A stretch of 36,805 nucleotides of DNA, from the NCBI GenBank assembly GCA_902768805.1, contig CACXMX010000008.1, positions 1-36,805 on the forward strand, given 5' to 3'. Under the pieces are notes generated by a model. That model made no database searches. It was given only the letters and a program-made list of their open reading frames with translations, and was not told the DNA's origin. Made by a program: the position numbers and the translations under genes. Source of the DNA: Oscillospiraceae bacterium (lineage in GTDB: Bacteria > Bacillota > Clostridia > Oscillospirales > Oscillospiraceae). This document shows positions 24,419 through 33,036 of the stretch, piece by piece. How positions within the stretch are numbered: position 1 is the stretch's first letter; each line of letters opens with the position of its first letter.

Positions 24419-24455
24419 ACAGCCGCCCGGCACCGAAGAGGTGCCGGGCGGCTGT
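24419..24455 (+). terminator. Terminator of the dlt-like operon
   Basis: ACAGCCGCCCGGCACC pairs perfectly with GGTGCCGGGCGGCTGT (16 bp, 5-base loop), followed by ATATT. It lies 14 bases after the last gene and may also stop the converging transcript. Confidence 0.7.
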
Positions 24456-24485
24456 ATATTCGGGATGAGCTGAGAGCAGGTGCTC

Positions 24486-24710
24486 TCATGTCTGGTCAAG
24501 GTGATCCAGAAGCTGCTTGAGCAGGGTGTTGCCTACCTCGTAGCTGCCGATGGCGTCGAGCAGCAGCTTGGAGGCGGTTTTGTCCAGACCGTCCGTAAGC
24601 TCGGCCAGTTCGTCGATGTGCTTGTCGTTGTGGGCGATGATATACTGGGCCACTGCCCGCGTCCGAGCCTTGGGCGTAATGCCGTGACGAAGGTTTTTCT
24701 CGATTTCCAT
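24486..24710 (-). CDS. Small protein of unknown function
   Basis: A 74-residue, largely helical, acidic protein (MEIEKNLRHGITPKARTRAV and onward) without recognised domain or membrane segment. The ATG at 24710 is chosen because AAAGGAG lies seven bases upstream; an ATG pair at 24740/24737 lacks such a site. It follows the XRE-membrane regulator by 54 bases on the same strand and probably shares its transcript. Function cannot be stated. Confidence 0.6.
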   Translation of the reverse strand: MEIEKNLRHGITPKARTRAVAQYIIAHNDKHIDELAELTDGLDKTASKLLLDAIGSYEVGNTLLKQLLDHLDQT

Positions 24711-24764
24711 ATCGCGGCTCCTTTGCTTTTTCGCCATCATAACACGCCCCGCGGCGTTTGTCCA

Positions 24765-25748
24765 TCATCCGTCGCGGCGGCGAAGGGCCTTTACGATGCC
24801 GATCACGGCGCCGTAAGCTACCCCCGCCACGGGCCATACGATCCAGGTGCGCTGCCAGCCGTTGGTGGCAAAGCTCCACGCCAGGAACCCGGCCGTCACC
24901 AGCCCCCAGTAGATCTGGCTGACATAGCCGTAGCGGCTGCTCTCAATTTTATTCTCGCGGCTGTAGTCGCCCTCCTCCAGAAGGATCTGGCAGGCGCCCC
25001 AGAGAATGGACGTATGTACCAGCAGCAGCACACCGACCGAGGCCACCGCCAGCAAAAGCGAGAGCGACGCGGCCAGGACAAAGTCCGGGGCATCGAAGCT
25101 CATGGCCACAAACAGCGGCAGTACCGAGCAGATGCACAGCAATATCCCCAAGGTCAGCTGGCGGGTATGGGTGGCGCGATAGCGCTCCTGCCGCTCCCGC
25201 ACCATGCCGCTCACTCCGTAGAGGGTGTCGATGGGCTCGTTTTCCAAATACTCAAAGCGCGCCGTGCGCTGGCCGCAGACGACAAACAGGGCCACCGCCG
25301 CGCTCACAAGGGCGATGAGCGCCACGAGCCCGATCCCGCCCGCCTGGTTTTCACTCAGAGAGATATAACCGTACTCCTGCGCCGCACTGAGCAGAATCAG
25401 CGCCGCCGGAGAGAGTACGCACAGCAGTACGCCCAAAGCGATGCGCGGAGCGGCGAAGCTGCGCTCGCGAAGAAAAGCGTTGGCTTCCTCCATCGTCACC
25501 GGCCGGCCGGCGAAAGCGGGCTCCGGCGACTCCACCGGGACGGGCAGGTCAATGTCGTCCTTTAATAAATAATCGGTGGTGACGCCGAATACCTCTGACA
25601 GGCGAAGGATCCTTCCCATGTCGGGGATCGACTGCGCGCTCTCCCACTTGGAAATGGACTGGCGGCTCACGTCCAGCTTTTCCGCCAGCTCTTCCTGGGA
25701 CCATCCGTTCTTTTTGCGCAGATCCATGATCTTGTCAGCCAGGATCAT
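24765..25748 (-). CDS. Membrane-anchored XRE-family regulator
   Basis: About 327 residues. The N-terminal XRE helix-turn-helix spans [25 protein letters not shown], the recognition helix [11 protein letters not shown] and ends at TTDYLLKDD. After a Pro-rich linker follow about six hydrophobic segments ([49 protein letters not shown] and others). This kind of HTH-membrane protein is common in Clostridia and thought to sense the membrane state; targets are unknown. The second ATG (25748) is preferred since AAAGGAG is eight bases upstream of it and only two from the first (25754). It diverges from a MATE transporter, which it may control. Confidence 0.85.
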   Translation of the reverse strand: MILADKIMDLRKKNGWSQEELAEKLDVSRQSISKWESAQSIPDMGRILRLSEVFGVTTDYLLKDDIDLPVPVESPEPAFAGRPVTMEEANAFLRERSFAAPRIALGVLLCVLSPAALILLSAAQEYGYISLSENQAGGIGLVALIALVSAAVALFVVCGQRTARFEYLENEPIDTLYGVSGMVRERQERYRATHTRQLTLGILLCICSVLPLFVAMSFDAPDFVLAASLSLLLAVASVGVLLLVHTSILWGACQILLEEGDYSRENKIESSRYGYVSQIYWGLVTAGFLAWSFATNGWQRTWIVWPVAGVAYGAVIGIVKALRRRDG

Positions 25749-25828
25749 TTTCATCGCTCCTTTAGCTTTTTGATGGGCCCAATGTACCCGAAAAAGCCGT
25801 TTCCGTCGAGAAAGCGCACCTGGAAATA

Positions 25829-25872
25829 CCGCAACCGGCGGTTGCGGCGGGCGGTTTTGCGGTTAAAACCGC
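25829..25872. promoter_or_regulatory. Two perfect palindromes in the XRE-MATE divergent region
   Basis: CCGCAACC-GGC-GGTTGCGG (25829-25847) and GCGGTTTT-6-AAAACCGC (25851-25872) lie three bases apart, about 80-125 bases upstream of the regulator start. They are candidates for operators of the divergent XRE protein. No gene occupies 25755-26111; apart from these palindromes and the MATE promoter nothing else was recognised. Confidence 0.5.
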
Positions 25873-26048
25873 GTTTCCTCCGGGTATGATCGTTCAAATC
25901 CCCGCCCCGGGTCTCTGACGGGCGGCCGGAATGAACGCGTGCGCTGTACGTTCTTTCCCTGCGGGCAAGGCGTACGCCGCCGACGGATCACAGTGATTGT
26001 ATATCCGATGACTCCGGCAGGTCAAGAGTGAAAAACACGCGGCGTATA

Positions 26049-26077
26049 TTGAAAACATGCCCGAATCGTGCTATCAT
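26049..26077 (+). promoter_or_regulatory. Predicted promoter of the MATE gene
   Basis: TTGAAA (26049-26054), a 17-base spacer and TATCAT (26072-26077) end 34 bases before the start codon. Confidence 0.6.
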
Positions 26078-26111
26078 CCGCGGGTAACCTGTTTTCGGGA
26101 AGCGTATTTTT

Positions 26112-27452
26112 ATGCAGTCTGTAAGAAAAAAGATACTGACCATCGCCGGCCCGATCATTCTGGAGAACATCCTCGTTTTCTCCGCCGCTCTGGTCACCAC
26201 CGCTATGGTGGGGCGGCTCTCGGCCATGGACATCTCGGCTCAGAGCATCTCCGTGCGGCTGGTGAATACGCTGATGCTGCTGTTCAAGGGCATGGGCGTT
26301 GGCGTGACGGTGTCCACGGCATATGCCCACGCCGCCGGAGACGAGGAGCGTTGCGCGCGGGTGCTGCGCAGGACTCTGCGCTTTTCCCTGCCCATCGCTT
26401 TCGTTCTCATGGGCCTCGTGCTGGCGATGCCGAGAGTGTTCATCTCGGCGTTTACCGGCGACCGGGCGGTGATCGACGCCACCGAATGGTATATGCGCGC
26501 GCTGGGTTTCGTGATCCCCGTGACCTGCGCTCATCATCTGCTGGTGGGCAGCTTCAACGGCCACGGCGACACCCGTATCCCCATGTACGCGGGCCTCGTG
26601 ATCAACGCGGTGAACATTCTGCTGGGAATGGTGCTGATCTTCGGAGGCTTCGGTGTTCCGGCCATGGGCATCCGCGGCGCGGCTTACGCGTATCTGGCCG
26701 CCCACGCCGCCGGACTCGTATTCCTGGCGGCAGCCCGGAGGATCAGGCATCCGGCCGCATCCGGCGCGGGTCCCGGTGGTCCGGTCCTTCGGGAGGTGCT
26801 GACGGTCGGGATCCCCTCGGCCCTGGAGGGCCTGCTGTTCAACGCGGCGATGATCGTGCTCAGCCGCGCCCTGTCGCCCTACGGCCCCGAAAGCTTCGCC
26901 GCTTACCAGCTGGGGATCCAGGCGGAGAACATCTGCTACATGGTGGGCATGGCTTTCGTTACGACCTCCACCACGCTCTCGGCCATGGCCGTGGGGAGCC
27001 GGAACGGGCCGCTGTACACGGCGTATTTCCGGGAGCTGTTCCGGCTGGGGACGGCGGTGGCGGCGGCCTCGGCGCTGATTTTGCTGTTCCTGCCCGAGCA
27101 GCTCATGCGCATCCTCACCGACAAGCGGGAGCTCATCGCCATAGGACGGTTTTATCTCCTCGCCATGGCGCCTGCCCAGTTCCCGCAGATCTATGTCAAT
27201 ATCCTCAACGGATTCCTGCGCTCCTCCGGCTGGAAACGCGTCCCCATGTGCGTGATCGCCGCGGGGCTGTGGCTCGTTCGGGTGCCTGTGGCCTGCCTCG
27301 CGGGGCTTGTGCTGCACGGAAGCATCCTGTGGATCTGGGCCGGCATAGCCATGGATCAGTTCACGCGCCTGGCGATCCTGCTGGTGTTCTACCGCAGGAA
27401 ACGGGTGATCGAGACCACTCTCGCATCGTTTGCGGCGGAACAAAAAGTATAA
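26112..27452 (+). CDS. MATE-family efflux transporter
   Basis: A 446-residue MatE protein of the DinF/NorM type with 12 hydrophobic segments in two repeats (IAGPIILENILVFSAALVTTAMVG in the first half, LTVGIPSALEGLLFNAAMIVLS in the second). Members export drugs, metabolites or flavins using sodium or proton gradients; the substrate cannot be predicted. The ATG at 26112 has only a weak GGGAAG site. Transcription starts from its own promoter, and the divergent XRE-membrane regulator is a candidate controller. A terminator follows. Confidence 0.9.
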   Translation: MQSVRKKILTIAGPIILENILVFSAALVTTAMVGRLSAMDISAQSISVRLVNTLMLLFKGMGVGVTVSTAYAHAAGDEERCARVLRRTLRFSLPIAFVLMGLVLAMPRVFISAFTGDRAVIDATEWYMRALGFVIPVTCAHHLLVGSFNGHGDTRIPMYAGLVINAVNILLGMVLIFGGFGVPAMGIRGAAYAYLAAHAAGLVFLAAARRIRHPAASGAGPGGPVLREVLTVGIPSALEGLLFNAAMIVLSRALSPYGPESFAAYQLGIQAENICYMVGMAFVTTSTTLSAMAVGSRNGPLYTAYFRELFRLGTAVAAASALILLFLPEQLMRILTDKRELIAIGRFYLLAMAPAQFPQIYVNILNGFLRSSGWKRVPMCVIAAGLWLVRVPVACLAGLVLHGSILWIWAGIAMDQFTRLAILLVFYRRKRVIETTLASFAAEQKV

Positions 27453-27460
27453 AGTACGGC

Positions 27461-27495
27461 ATCGGACGGATCTCCCGGAGATCCGTCCGATTTTC
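27461..27495 (+). terminator. Intrinsic terminator after the MATE gene
   Basis: A 14-bp perfect stem (ATCGGACGGATCTC with GAGATCCGTCCGAT, CCG loop) is followed by TTTCCTGTT. Confidence 0.75.
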
Positions 27496-27581
27496 CTGTT
27501 CCGTACGCCGCCGCGGCGTTGCGCTTTTTTGCGGCGTCGGGTATGATAAAGGAAAAACAAAAGCGAAACGGAGGAGCCATT

Positions 27582-30083
27582 ATGAGCCGATTCTATCCCG
27601 GACAGAGCGACGAGACCGTCAGTGAGCGGGAGAAAGCCTCGCGCGCCGTCGCCCGCAGAGCTGCCGCCGAGGGCATGGTATTGCTGGAGAACGACGGGCT
27701 TCTGCCTCTCGCGCCCGGAGTGCGGCTGGGCCTGTACGGCCTCGGCGCGAGACACACGATCAAGGGAGGCATGGGCAGCGGCGACGTGAACAGCCGCGAC
27801 ACGGTCAGCGTGGACGCGGGTCTGCGTGCGGCCGGCTATGAGATCGTGAATACGCGCTGGCTGGACGAGTATGACGCGGCGTACGACGACGCCCGGGAGC
27901 GGTGGATCCGCGGGATCTACGACTCCATCGGAGGCGAGAGAGACTTCATGAAGCTCTATGAGGCTCATGTGCGCCTGACGTTCAGGGAACCCGACCTGCC
28001 GATCCGGACGGAAGATACGGAAAAGGCGGATGCCCTGATCTATGTGGTCTCGCGGACCTCCGGCGAGGCGGCGGACCGCCGGGAGGTCCCGGGGGATTAC
28101 TATCTCTCGGAAAAGGAGGAGCGGGAGCTCCGGATCCTCTGCGGCAGCGGGAAGCCCGTGGCGGTGCTGCTCAATGTGGGCGGGATTATCGATCTCGGCT
28201 TCATGGACGAGCTGCCCGTGGCCGCGCTGCTGCTGATCGGACAGCCCGGCTGCGAGGCCGGTAACGCCGCGGCGGACGTGCTCTCCGGCAGGGTGGACCC
28301 CTCCGGCCGCCTTACGGACACCTGGGCGCGGAGTTATTCCGATTACCCCTCGAGCGCGCGGTTTTCCCACAGGGACGGGAACCTTCTGGAGGAGTTTTAC
28401 ACCGACGGCATCTATGTGGGCTACCGGTATTTCGACACCTTCGGCGTCAAGCCCCGCTATCCCTTCGGATACGGACTGTCCTATACCGGGTTTTCGAGGG
28501 AAGCCGGCCTGCCCGTGACCGACGGAACGGAGGTGAGCGTGCCGTTCACCGTGCGCAATACCGGGAAAACGGCCGGGCGGGACGCGGTGCTGCTGTACGC
28601 CGCCTGCCCGAACGCGGAGCAGAAAAAAGAATACCGCCGGCTGGTCGCCTTTGCCAAAACAAAGCTTCTGGCTCCGGGCGAGTCGGAGACGCTCCGGCTG
28701 CACTTTGACCTTTACGCTTTGGCGTCCTACCGCACGGGGCGGGCGGCGTGGATGCTGGAGAAGGGAGACTATACCCTGCTGACGGATGAAACCGAGGGGG
28801 AAAGGGCCGCGGCGGTGCTGACCCTGAGCCGCACCGTGCGCGTCTCGCAGCTGAGCAACGTGTGCCCGCTGCTGGACTCGCTGACGGAGATCGAACCCTC
28901 CGATGAGCGGATATCCGCCAACAACGAAAGGCTGAAGGCTTTGTCCGAGGGGGCCGCGCGCGTGTCCGTCGATGAGGCCGCGGCGACGGCAGAGAAGCGG
29001 TCCGAACGCCGGAGGGCGGAGATCCCGGCCGATGAAACACTCATGAAGAGAGCCAGGGAGCTGACTGCGCGGCTGACAGAGGAGCAGAAGATCTTCCTGA
29101 CGGTCGGCGCGCCGAGCTTTTACGCCACGGACAGCATCGGCGGCGCGGCCAACAACGTGCCCGGCGCCGCAGGCGAGACGGTGGCTTTTCCCGATCTCGG
29201 GATCCCGGGGATGGTCCTGGCGGACGGGCCTGCCGGCCTGCGGCTGCAGCAGCGCTACGAGATCGACCCCGCGACCGGCGAGATCTATCGGCTGGACCGA
29301 TTCGAGTCGCTGGAGAACCGGTTCTTCGGCAAGCTGGCTGTCCACAAGGGCGCCGTGTCCCGCCGGCAGTACGCCACGGCGATCCCGGTGGGAACGCTGC
29401 TGGCGCAGAGCTTCGATACGGAGCTGCTGGAGGAGGTCGGCGCCGTGATCGCCTCGGAGATGAAGGAATTTCGCGTGCCGGTCTGGCTGGCGCCGGGCAT
29501 GAACATCCACCGGAATCCCCTTTGCGGGCGGAACTTTGAGTATTTCTCCGAGGACCCGACGGTATCCGGCGTGACGGCGGCGGCCGTCACCCGCGGCGTG
29601 CAGGCCGAGCCGGGCCCGGGCGTGACGATCAAGCATTTCGCCTGCAACAACCAGGAGGATAACCGGATGGGCGTCACATCGAACCTGTCCGAGAGGGCGC
29701 TGCGCGAGATCTACCTCAAGGGGTTCGAGATCGCCGTGAAGACTGCCCGGCCCGTATCGATCATGACCTCCTATAACCGGATCAACAGCGTGCACGCGGC
29801 CAACAGCTTCGATCTGTGCACCGTCGTCGCCCGTGAAGAATGGGGCTTCGCCGGCTTCATCATGACGGACTGGACCACCACCAACGGCGGACACGGGTCC
29901 TCTGCCGCAAAGTGCATCCTCGCCGGGAACGACCTGGTCATGCCCGGTACGGACAACGACCGACGGGAGATCCGCGAGGCGCTGCACGGAGAGGGCCACT
30001 GCATCCTGCCTGCGGAGCGGCTGGACGAGAGCGTGACCCGGCTGGTATACGCAGCGCTCCGGAGCGCGGAAATAAGCCGGTAA
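27582..30083 (+). CDS. Glycoside hydrolase family 3, domain-permuted beta-glucosidase-like enzyme
   Basis: An 833-residue cytoplasmic enzyme (no signal peptide) of GH3, which releases terminal beta-linked glucose or similar sugars from oligosaccharides. The domain order is reversed: the part normally C-terminal comes first (AEGMVLLENDGLLPL near residue 30; YPFGYGLSYT near 295), then a fibronectin-III-like part, and the catalytic TIM barrel comes last, with the substrate-binding KHFACNN (K684, H685) and the nucleophile D763 in IMTDW. Such reversed order is known from Ruminococcus and Butyrivibrio beta-glucosidases. The ATG at 27582 has GGAGGAG; the track upstream is open but unsupported. It stands alone, so the natural substrate is open. 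Confidence 0.92.
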   Translation: MSRFYPGQSDETVSEREKASRAVARRAAAEGMVLLENDGLLPLAPGVRLGLYGLGARHTIKGGMGSGDVNSRDTVSVDAGLRAAGYEIVNTRWLDEYDAAYDDARERWIRGIYDSIGGERDFMKLYEAHVRLTFREPDLPIRTEDTEKADALIYVVSRTSGEAADRREVPGDYYLSEKEERELRILCGSGKPVAVLLNVGGIIDLGFMDELPVAALLLIGQPGCEAGNAAADVLSGRVDPSGRLTDTWARSYSDYPSSARFSHRDGNLLEEFYTDGIYVGYRYFDTFGVKPRYPFGYGLSYTGFSREAGLPVTDGTEVSVPFTVRNTGKTAGRDAVLLYAACPNAEQKKEYRRLVAFAKTKLLAPGESETLRLHFDLYALASYRTGRAAWMLEKGDYTLLTDETEGERAAAVLTLSRTVRVSQLSNVCPLLDSLTEIEPSDERISANNERLKALSEGAARVSVDEAAATAEKRSERRRAEIPADETLMKRARELTARLTEEQKIFLTVGAPSFYATDSIGGAANNVPGAAGETVAFPDLGIPGMVLADGPAGLRLQQRYEIDPATGEIYRLDRFESLENRFFGKLAVHKGAVSRRQYATAIPVGTLLAQSFDTELLEEVGAVIASEMKEFRVPVWLAPGMNIHRNPLCGRNFEYFSEDPTVSGVTAAAVTRGVQAEPGPGVTIKHFACNNQEDNRMGVTSNLSERALREIYLKGFEIAVKTARPVSIMTSYNRINSVHAANSFDLCTVVAREEWGFAGFIMTDWTTTNGGHGSSAAKCILAGNDLVMPGTDNDRREIREALHGEGHCILPAERLDESVTRLVYAALRSAEISR

Positions 30084-30105
30084 AGACGGCGGGCGGTAAA
30101 CGAGA

Positions 30106-30138
30106 AAAACCCTGCAGTTATTGAAACTGCAGGGTTTT
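30106..30138. terminator. Terminator after GH3, shared with the tRNA-derived element
   Basis: AAAACCCTGCAGTT pairs perfectly with AACTGCAGGGTTTT (14 bp, 5-base loop). The T-rich end works for the rightward GH3 transcript, and the mirrored end for the leftward tRNA region. Confidence 0.75.
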
Positions 30139-30143
30139 GTGTT

Positions 30144-30258
30144 TGGCGGAGAAGCCGGGATTTGACCTGCCCTGCGGGGCAGGCCGCCTCGGGTTGCAAG
30201 GCTCACCCGGAGCCTTGCCAAGTGCCCTCGGGTTCAAATCCCCGTGCGAGTACTTCCA
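30144..30258 (-). pseudogene. Scrambled tRNA-Ser-derived element
   Basis: On the minus strand the element ends with the T-arm/acceptor half of tRNA-Ser followed by CCA, then its own terminator, like the intact gene 154 bases away. The 26-base run 30140-30165 is identical to 30294-30319. The T-loop is broken (TCAAATCC remains) and the body is replaced by two hairpins: GCAAGGCTC/GAGCCTTGC and CCTGCCC/GGGCAGG. An inverted copy of the T-arm (GGGTTCAAATCCCC on the plus strand, 30226-30241) sits near its 5' end. No anticodon arm or 7-bp acceptor stem can be built, so a functional tRNA is unlikely. Confidence 0.6.
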
Positions 30259-30261
30259 AAC

Positions 30262-30294
30262 AAAAGACCCCTGCCGTAAGGGCAGGGATCTTTT
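30262..30294 (-). terminator. Terminator of tRNA-Ser
   Basis: AAAAGA-CCCTGCC pairs with GGGCAGGG-TCTTTT around a GTAA loop, with one mismatch. It begins three bases after the tRNA CCA end on the minus strand and ends in TCTTTTG. Confidence 0.75.
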
Positions 30295-30297
30295 GTT

Positions 30298-30389
30298 TGG
30301 CGGAGAAGCCGGGATTTGAACCCGGGCGCGGCTCAACACCGCCTACTCCCTTAGCAGGGGAGCCCCTTCGGCCACTTGGGTACTTCTCC
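30298..30389 (-). tRNA. tRNA-Ser (anticodon GCU)
   Basis: A 92-nt tRNA with encoded CCA. The acceptor stem GGAGAAG pairs with CTTCTCC, discriminator G. The anticodon stem-loop is CTCCC-CTGCTAA-GGGAG with anticodon GCT, reading AGC/AGU serine codons. The long variable arm (GGCGGTGTTGAGCCGC region) is typical for class II tRNA-Ser, and the T loop is GTTCAAATC. It has its own promoter and terminator, both on the minus strand. Confidence 0.95.
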
Positions 30390-30402
30390 AGACCGCTTGA
30401 GC

Positions 30403-30432
30403 AGTATAGCATACCCTAAGCGGGATTGTCAA
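30403..30432 (-). promoter_or_regulatory. Promoter of tRNA-Ser
   Basis: On the minus strand TTGACA (30432-30427), 18 bases, TATACT (30408-30403), 13 bases before the mature tRNA. The -35 box starts two bases after the tmk stop codon. Confidence 0.75.
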
Positions 30433-30434
30433 TC

Positions 30435-31058
30435 TTATTCTTCCAGAACGGCGCGCACGGCGGCGAAGACGTCCTCTGCCACTTCCCCGGGGGTGCGGTC
30501 GGCGTTGACGAGGACGATGCGGTCCCGGTCCTTCAGACGCTCAAAGGCATCAAAGTACCGCCGGCGCACGGCCAGCAGAGTGTTCTCGTTCTCATAGATC
30601 TCGCGGTAAGCCCGGCCGGCTTCCATCCGGCGCAGGCAGGCTTCGTCGTCCAGGTCCAGGAACACACACAGATCCGGCCTGCGGATCTCGGGGCAGTCCA
30701 CGTTGATGTGAAACACCCAGTCGGGATCGGAAACGACGCCCTGGTAGGCCAGAGAGGAATAATAATAGCGGTCGCAGATCACGTCGCGGCCCTGCGCGAG
30801 AAGAACGTTGATGCCGCTGACGGGATGCACGTTGTGCGAGATCCGGTCTGCCATGAACAGCGCGGCGATCTCGGCCCCGGTACGCGGCGTAAGGCCGGAA
30901 AGGGCGTCCCGGATCAGCCCGCCGGTGGCGGAGGCGGTGGGCTCGGCCGTTTCGGCCACAGAGCGCCCCATATCACGCAGCCTTTGGCTCAGCGCGCGGA
31001 TCTGCGTCGTTTTTCCGGAGCCGTCCAGGCCCTCGATCACAATGAATTTGCCTTCCAT
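30435..31058 (-). CDS. tmk: Thymidylate kinase
   Basis: A 207-residue P-loop kinase that phosphorylates dTMP to dTDP. The P-loop is GLDGSGKTT (residues 10-18), followed by the substrate-binding DRYYYSSLAYQG and a LID region with several arginines (RRMEAGRAYREIYE). Length is normal. The ribosome binding site is weak (AGGGCG). It lies divergently from the FHA-FtsW operon with 112 bases between. No DNA polymerase delta-prime gene (holB), its frequent neighbour, is nearby in this window. Confidence 0.95.
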   Translation of the reverse strand: MEGKFIVIEGLDGSGKTTQIRALSQRLRDMGRSVAETAEPTASATGGLIRDALSGLTPRTGAEIAALFMADRISHNVHPVSGINVLLAQGRDVICDRYYYSSLAYQGVVSDPDWVFHINVDCPEIRRPDLCVFLDLDDEACLRRMEAGRAYREIYENENTLLAVRRRYFDAFERLKDRDRIVLVNADRTPGEVAEDVFAAVRAVLEE

Positions 31059-31111
31059 CGTTCGTATCGCCCTGCCTTCGTATTCGTGTGGCTCTCATTA
31101 TATCAAAGCGC

Positions 31112-31140
31112 TTTATTTATCGCAAGAAATTTGGTATACT
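31112..31140 (+). promoter_or_regulatory. Predicted promoter of the FHA-FtsW operon
   Basis: TTTATT (31112-31117), 17 bases, TATACT (31135-31140), 30 bases before the TTG start. The -35 is weak. Confidence 0.5.
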
Positions 31141-31170
31141 GCCTTTGTATGACGGTAAAGGAGAGGGCAA

Positions 31171-33036
31171 TTGGAACGCATGGGCGCTTCTTTTACGGAC
31201 TGTATGCTGTATCTGCTCGCCGCTCTGGCGGTGTGGATACTGCTGCGCTGCGCGCGTTCTCTGCTTGGCCGCCGAACCGTTCCGGAGCCTCTCGCGGCGC
31301 TGGAGCTGTCCGGAAAGGAGCGCCGCGAGCTGCTCGCTCAGGAATGCCTGATCGGACGCTCATCCTCGTCGGACGCGGTGCTGGACAATCCCTCGGTGCG
31401 CAGAACGCACGCCCTGCTCCGGCGGGAAAACGGAGGAACATGGGTGCTCCGCGATCTGAGCGGAGGCGAGACCTTCGTCGGGAACAGGAAAGTCGAGGGC
31501 GAGGCCCTGCTGAAAAACGGCGACCGGATCCGTTTCGGCAGCGTGAGCGCGCGGCTGAACACATCGGTTCGTGCCGGGAAGAGCGGGGATAAGCCTCGCA
31601 GGACCGCGCGGGGCTCGGCGACGCTGCTGTTGCTGACGCTGTTTGAATTCTGCCTGCTGCTGCAGCATATCCGCGCTGCCCTGCCGGAGCATAGGCCGGG
31701 GATCCTCACGGCGTTCGCGGCGCTGGCGGCCGCGGGGTGGGGCCTGTATTTTTATGCCCGGCGGAACGGAGCCGGGAGTTTTGAGCCGGAGACCGCCGCT
31801 CTGCTTCTCACGGCCGTGGGGTTCTCCGTGGCGGCATCCTCCCGTCCGGAGGCCATGCTTCGCCATACCGCTCTGTTTCTGGCCGGGGCGGCCGCGTACC
31901 TTCTGCTGGGGCGGTGGCTTCGTGAGGAGGAGCGCGCAATGAAGCTGCGCGCGGCGGCGGGAGGCCTGGCCCTGGCTCTGCTGGGGATCACGCTGCTGAC
32001 CGGGGAGTCCGTGTGGGGCGCCAAAAACTGGCTGAGCCTGGCGGGCAATACCCTGCAGCCCTCGGAATTTGCCAAGATCGCCTATGTCTGCGCCGGGACC
32101 GTCGGACTGGAAGGGATGCTTTATACAAAGCAGGTCCTGCCGTTTACGGTGTATTCCGCGGCCGTGGTGGGGACTCTGGCACTGATGGGAGATTTCGGTA
32201 CGGCGCTGGTTTTCTTCGCGGCTTATCTGGTGATCGCGGCCATACGCACGGGCAGCGCCGCCCTGATCTCACTGTCCGCGGCCTCGGCCGGAGGCGCGGC
32301 GGCGCTGGTGCTGCGGCTGCGCCCGTATGTGGCGGCCCGGTTTCTGAGCCTGGGACGGGCATGGCAAGACCCCCTCGGAGCGGGGTATCAGCAGGTCCGC
32401 GCCATGTCGGCGCTCGCTTCCGGCGGCCTGTTCGGACGCGGCGCCGGCAGAGGCTGGCTCTCCGGAGTGGTGGCCGCGGATACGGATCTGGTGTTCGGCC
32501 TGGTGTGCGAGGAGCTGGGACTGATCACGGGCGTATGCTGTCTTATGTGTCTGCTGCTGCTGGCGGTGTATGCCCGCAGAAATATCGGAACGGGCCGCTC
32601 CGGCGGATATGCCGTCGCCGCGGCCGGCGCCGTGACCATGTTCATGGTCCAGGCCGGGCTGAACGTGTTCGGATCCATGGACATGATCCCGTTTACGGGC
32701 GTGACATTCCCCTTCGTATCCCGGGGCGGATCGAGTCTGATCGCCTGCTGGGGACTGCTCGCCGTAGTGAAAGCGGCGGACGTGCTGCGTCCCGAAAACA
32801 CGGGAAAACCGGCAGCCGCGGCAAATAAGGCGGCGAAGACCTCAGCGCCGAAAAAAACGGCCGAAAAGAAACCGGCGTCTGCCGCGGGAAAGACGGGATC
32901 GGCAAAAAAGAAAAACTTCGGATCGAAAACCGCGGAGAAGACGCAGGAAAAGAAAACGCCCGCGGCGAAAACGAAAACCGCGGCCGTGAAGAAGCCCGTC
33001 CAAAAGCCGGCCGGCACCAAGGGGGCGCAGCGATGA
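31171..33036 (+). CDS. FHA-domain SEDS protein (FtsW/RodA family) with basic C-terminal tail
   Basis: A 621-residue fusion. An N-terminal membrane segment (10-30) leads to an FHA domain at about 60-130: IGRSSSSD, SVRRTH (75-80) and GNR (104-106) are the phosphothreonine-binding residues. Then comes the SEDS polymerase domain with NWLSLAGNTLQPSEFAK, GYQQVRAMSALASGGLFG, the putative catalytic Asp in ADTDLVFGLVCEE, and GVTFPFVSRGGSS. SEDS proteins polymerise lipid II glycan with a partner PBP. The last 85 residues are a Lys/Ala/Pro-rich repeat-like tail. The start is TTG at 31171 with AAAGGAG seven bases upstream. The stop overlaps the PBP start. FHA implies control by a Ser/Thr kinase, not seen here. 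Confidence 0.9.
   Translation: MERMGASFTDCMLYLLAALAVWILLRCARSLLGRRTVPEPLAALELSGKERRELLAQECLIGRSSSSDAVLDNPSVRRTHALLRRENGGTWVLRDLSGGETFVGNRKVEGEALLKNGDRIRFGSVSARLNTSVRAGKSGDKPRRTARGSATLLLLTLFEFCLLLQHIRAALPEHRPGILTAFAALAAAGWGLYFYARRNGAGSFEPETAALLLTAVGFSVAASSRPEAMLRHTALFLAGAAAYLLLGRWLREEERAMKLRAAAGGLALALLGITLLTGESVWGAKNWLSLAGNTLQPSEFAKIAYVCAGTVGLEGMLYTKQVLPFTVYSAAVVGTLALMGDFGTALVFFAAYLVIAAIRTGSAALISLSAASAGGAAALVLRLRPYVAARFLSLGRAWQDPLGAGYQQVRAMSALASGGLFGRGAGRGWLSGVVAADTDLVFGLVCEELGLITGVCCLMCLLLLAVYARRNIGTGRSGGYAVAAAGAVTMFMVQAGLNVFGSMDMIPFTGVTFPFVSRGGSSLIACWGLLAVVKAADVLRPENTGKPAAAANKAAKTSAPKKTAEKKPASAAGKTGSAKKKNFGSKTAEKTQEKKTPAAKTKTAAVKKPVQKPAGTKGAQR

Noticed and set aside
26022..30221. A 1,399-codon open frame on the minus strand
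   Set aside because: It lies opposite the MATE and GH3 genes, both with strong family motifs, and its His/Arg/Gly-rich translation has no domain. It is a G+C-driven shadow frame.
30144..30258. A second functional tRNA gene
   Set aside because: No complete acceptor stem, anticodon arm or intact T arm can be formed on either strand.
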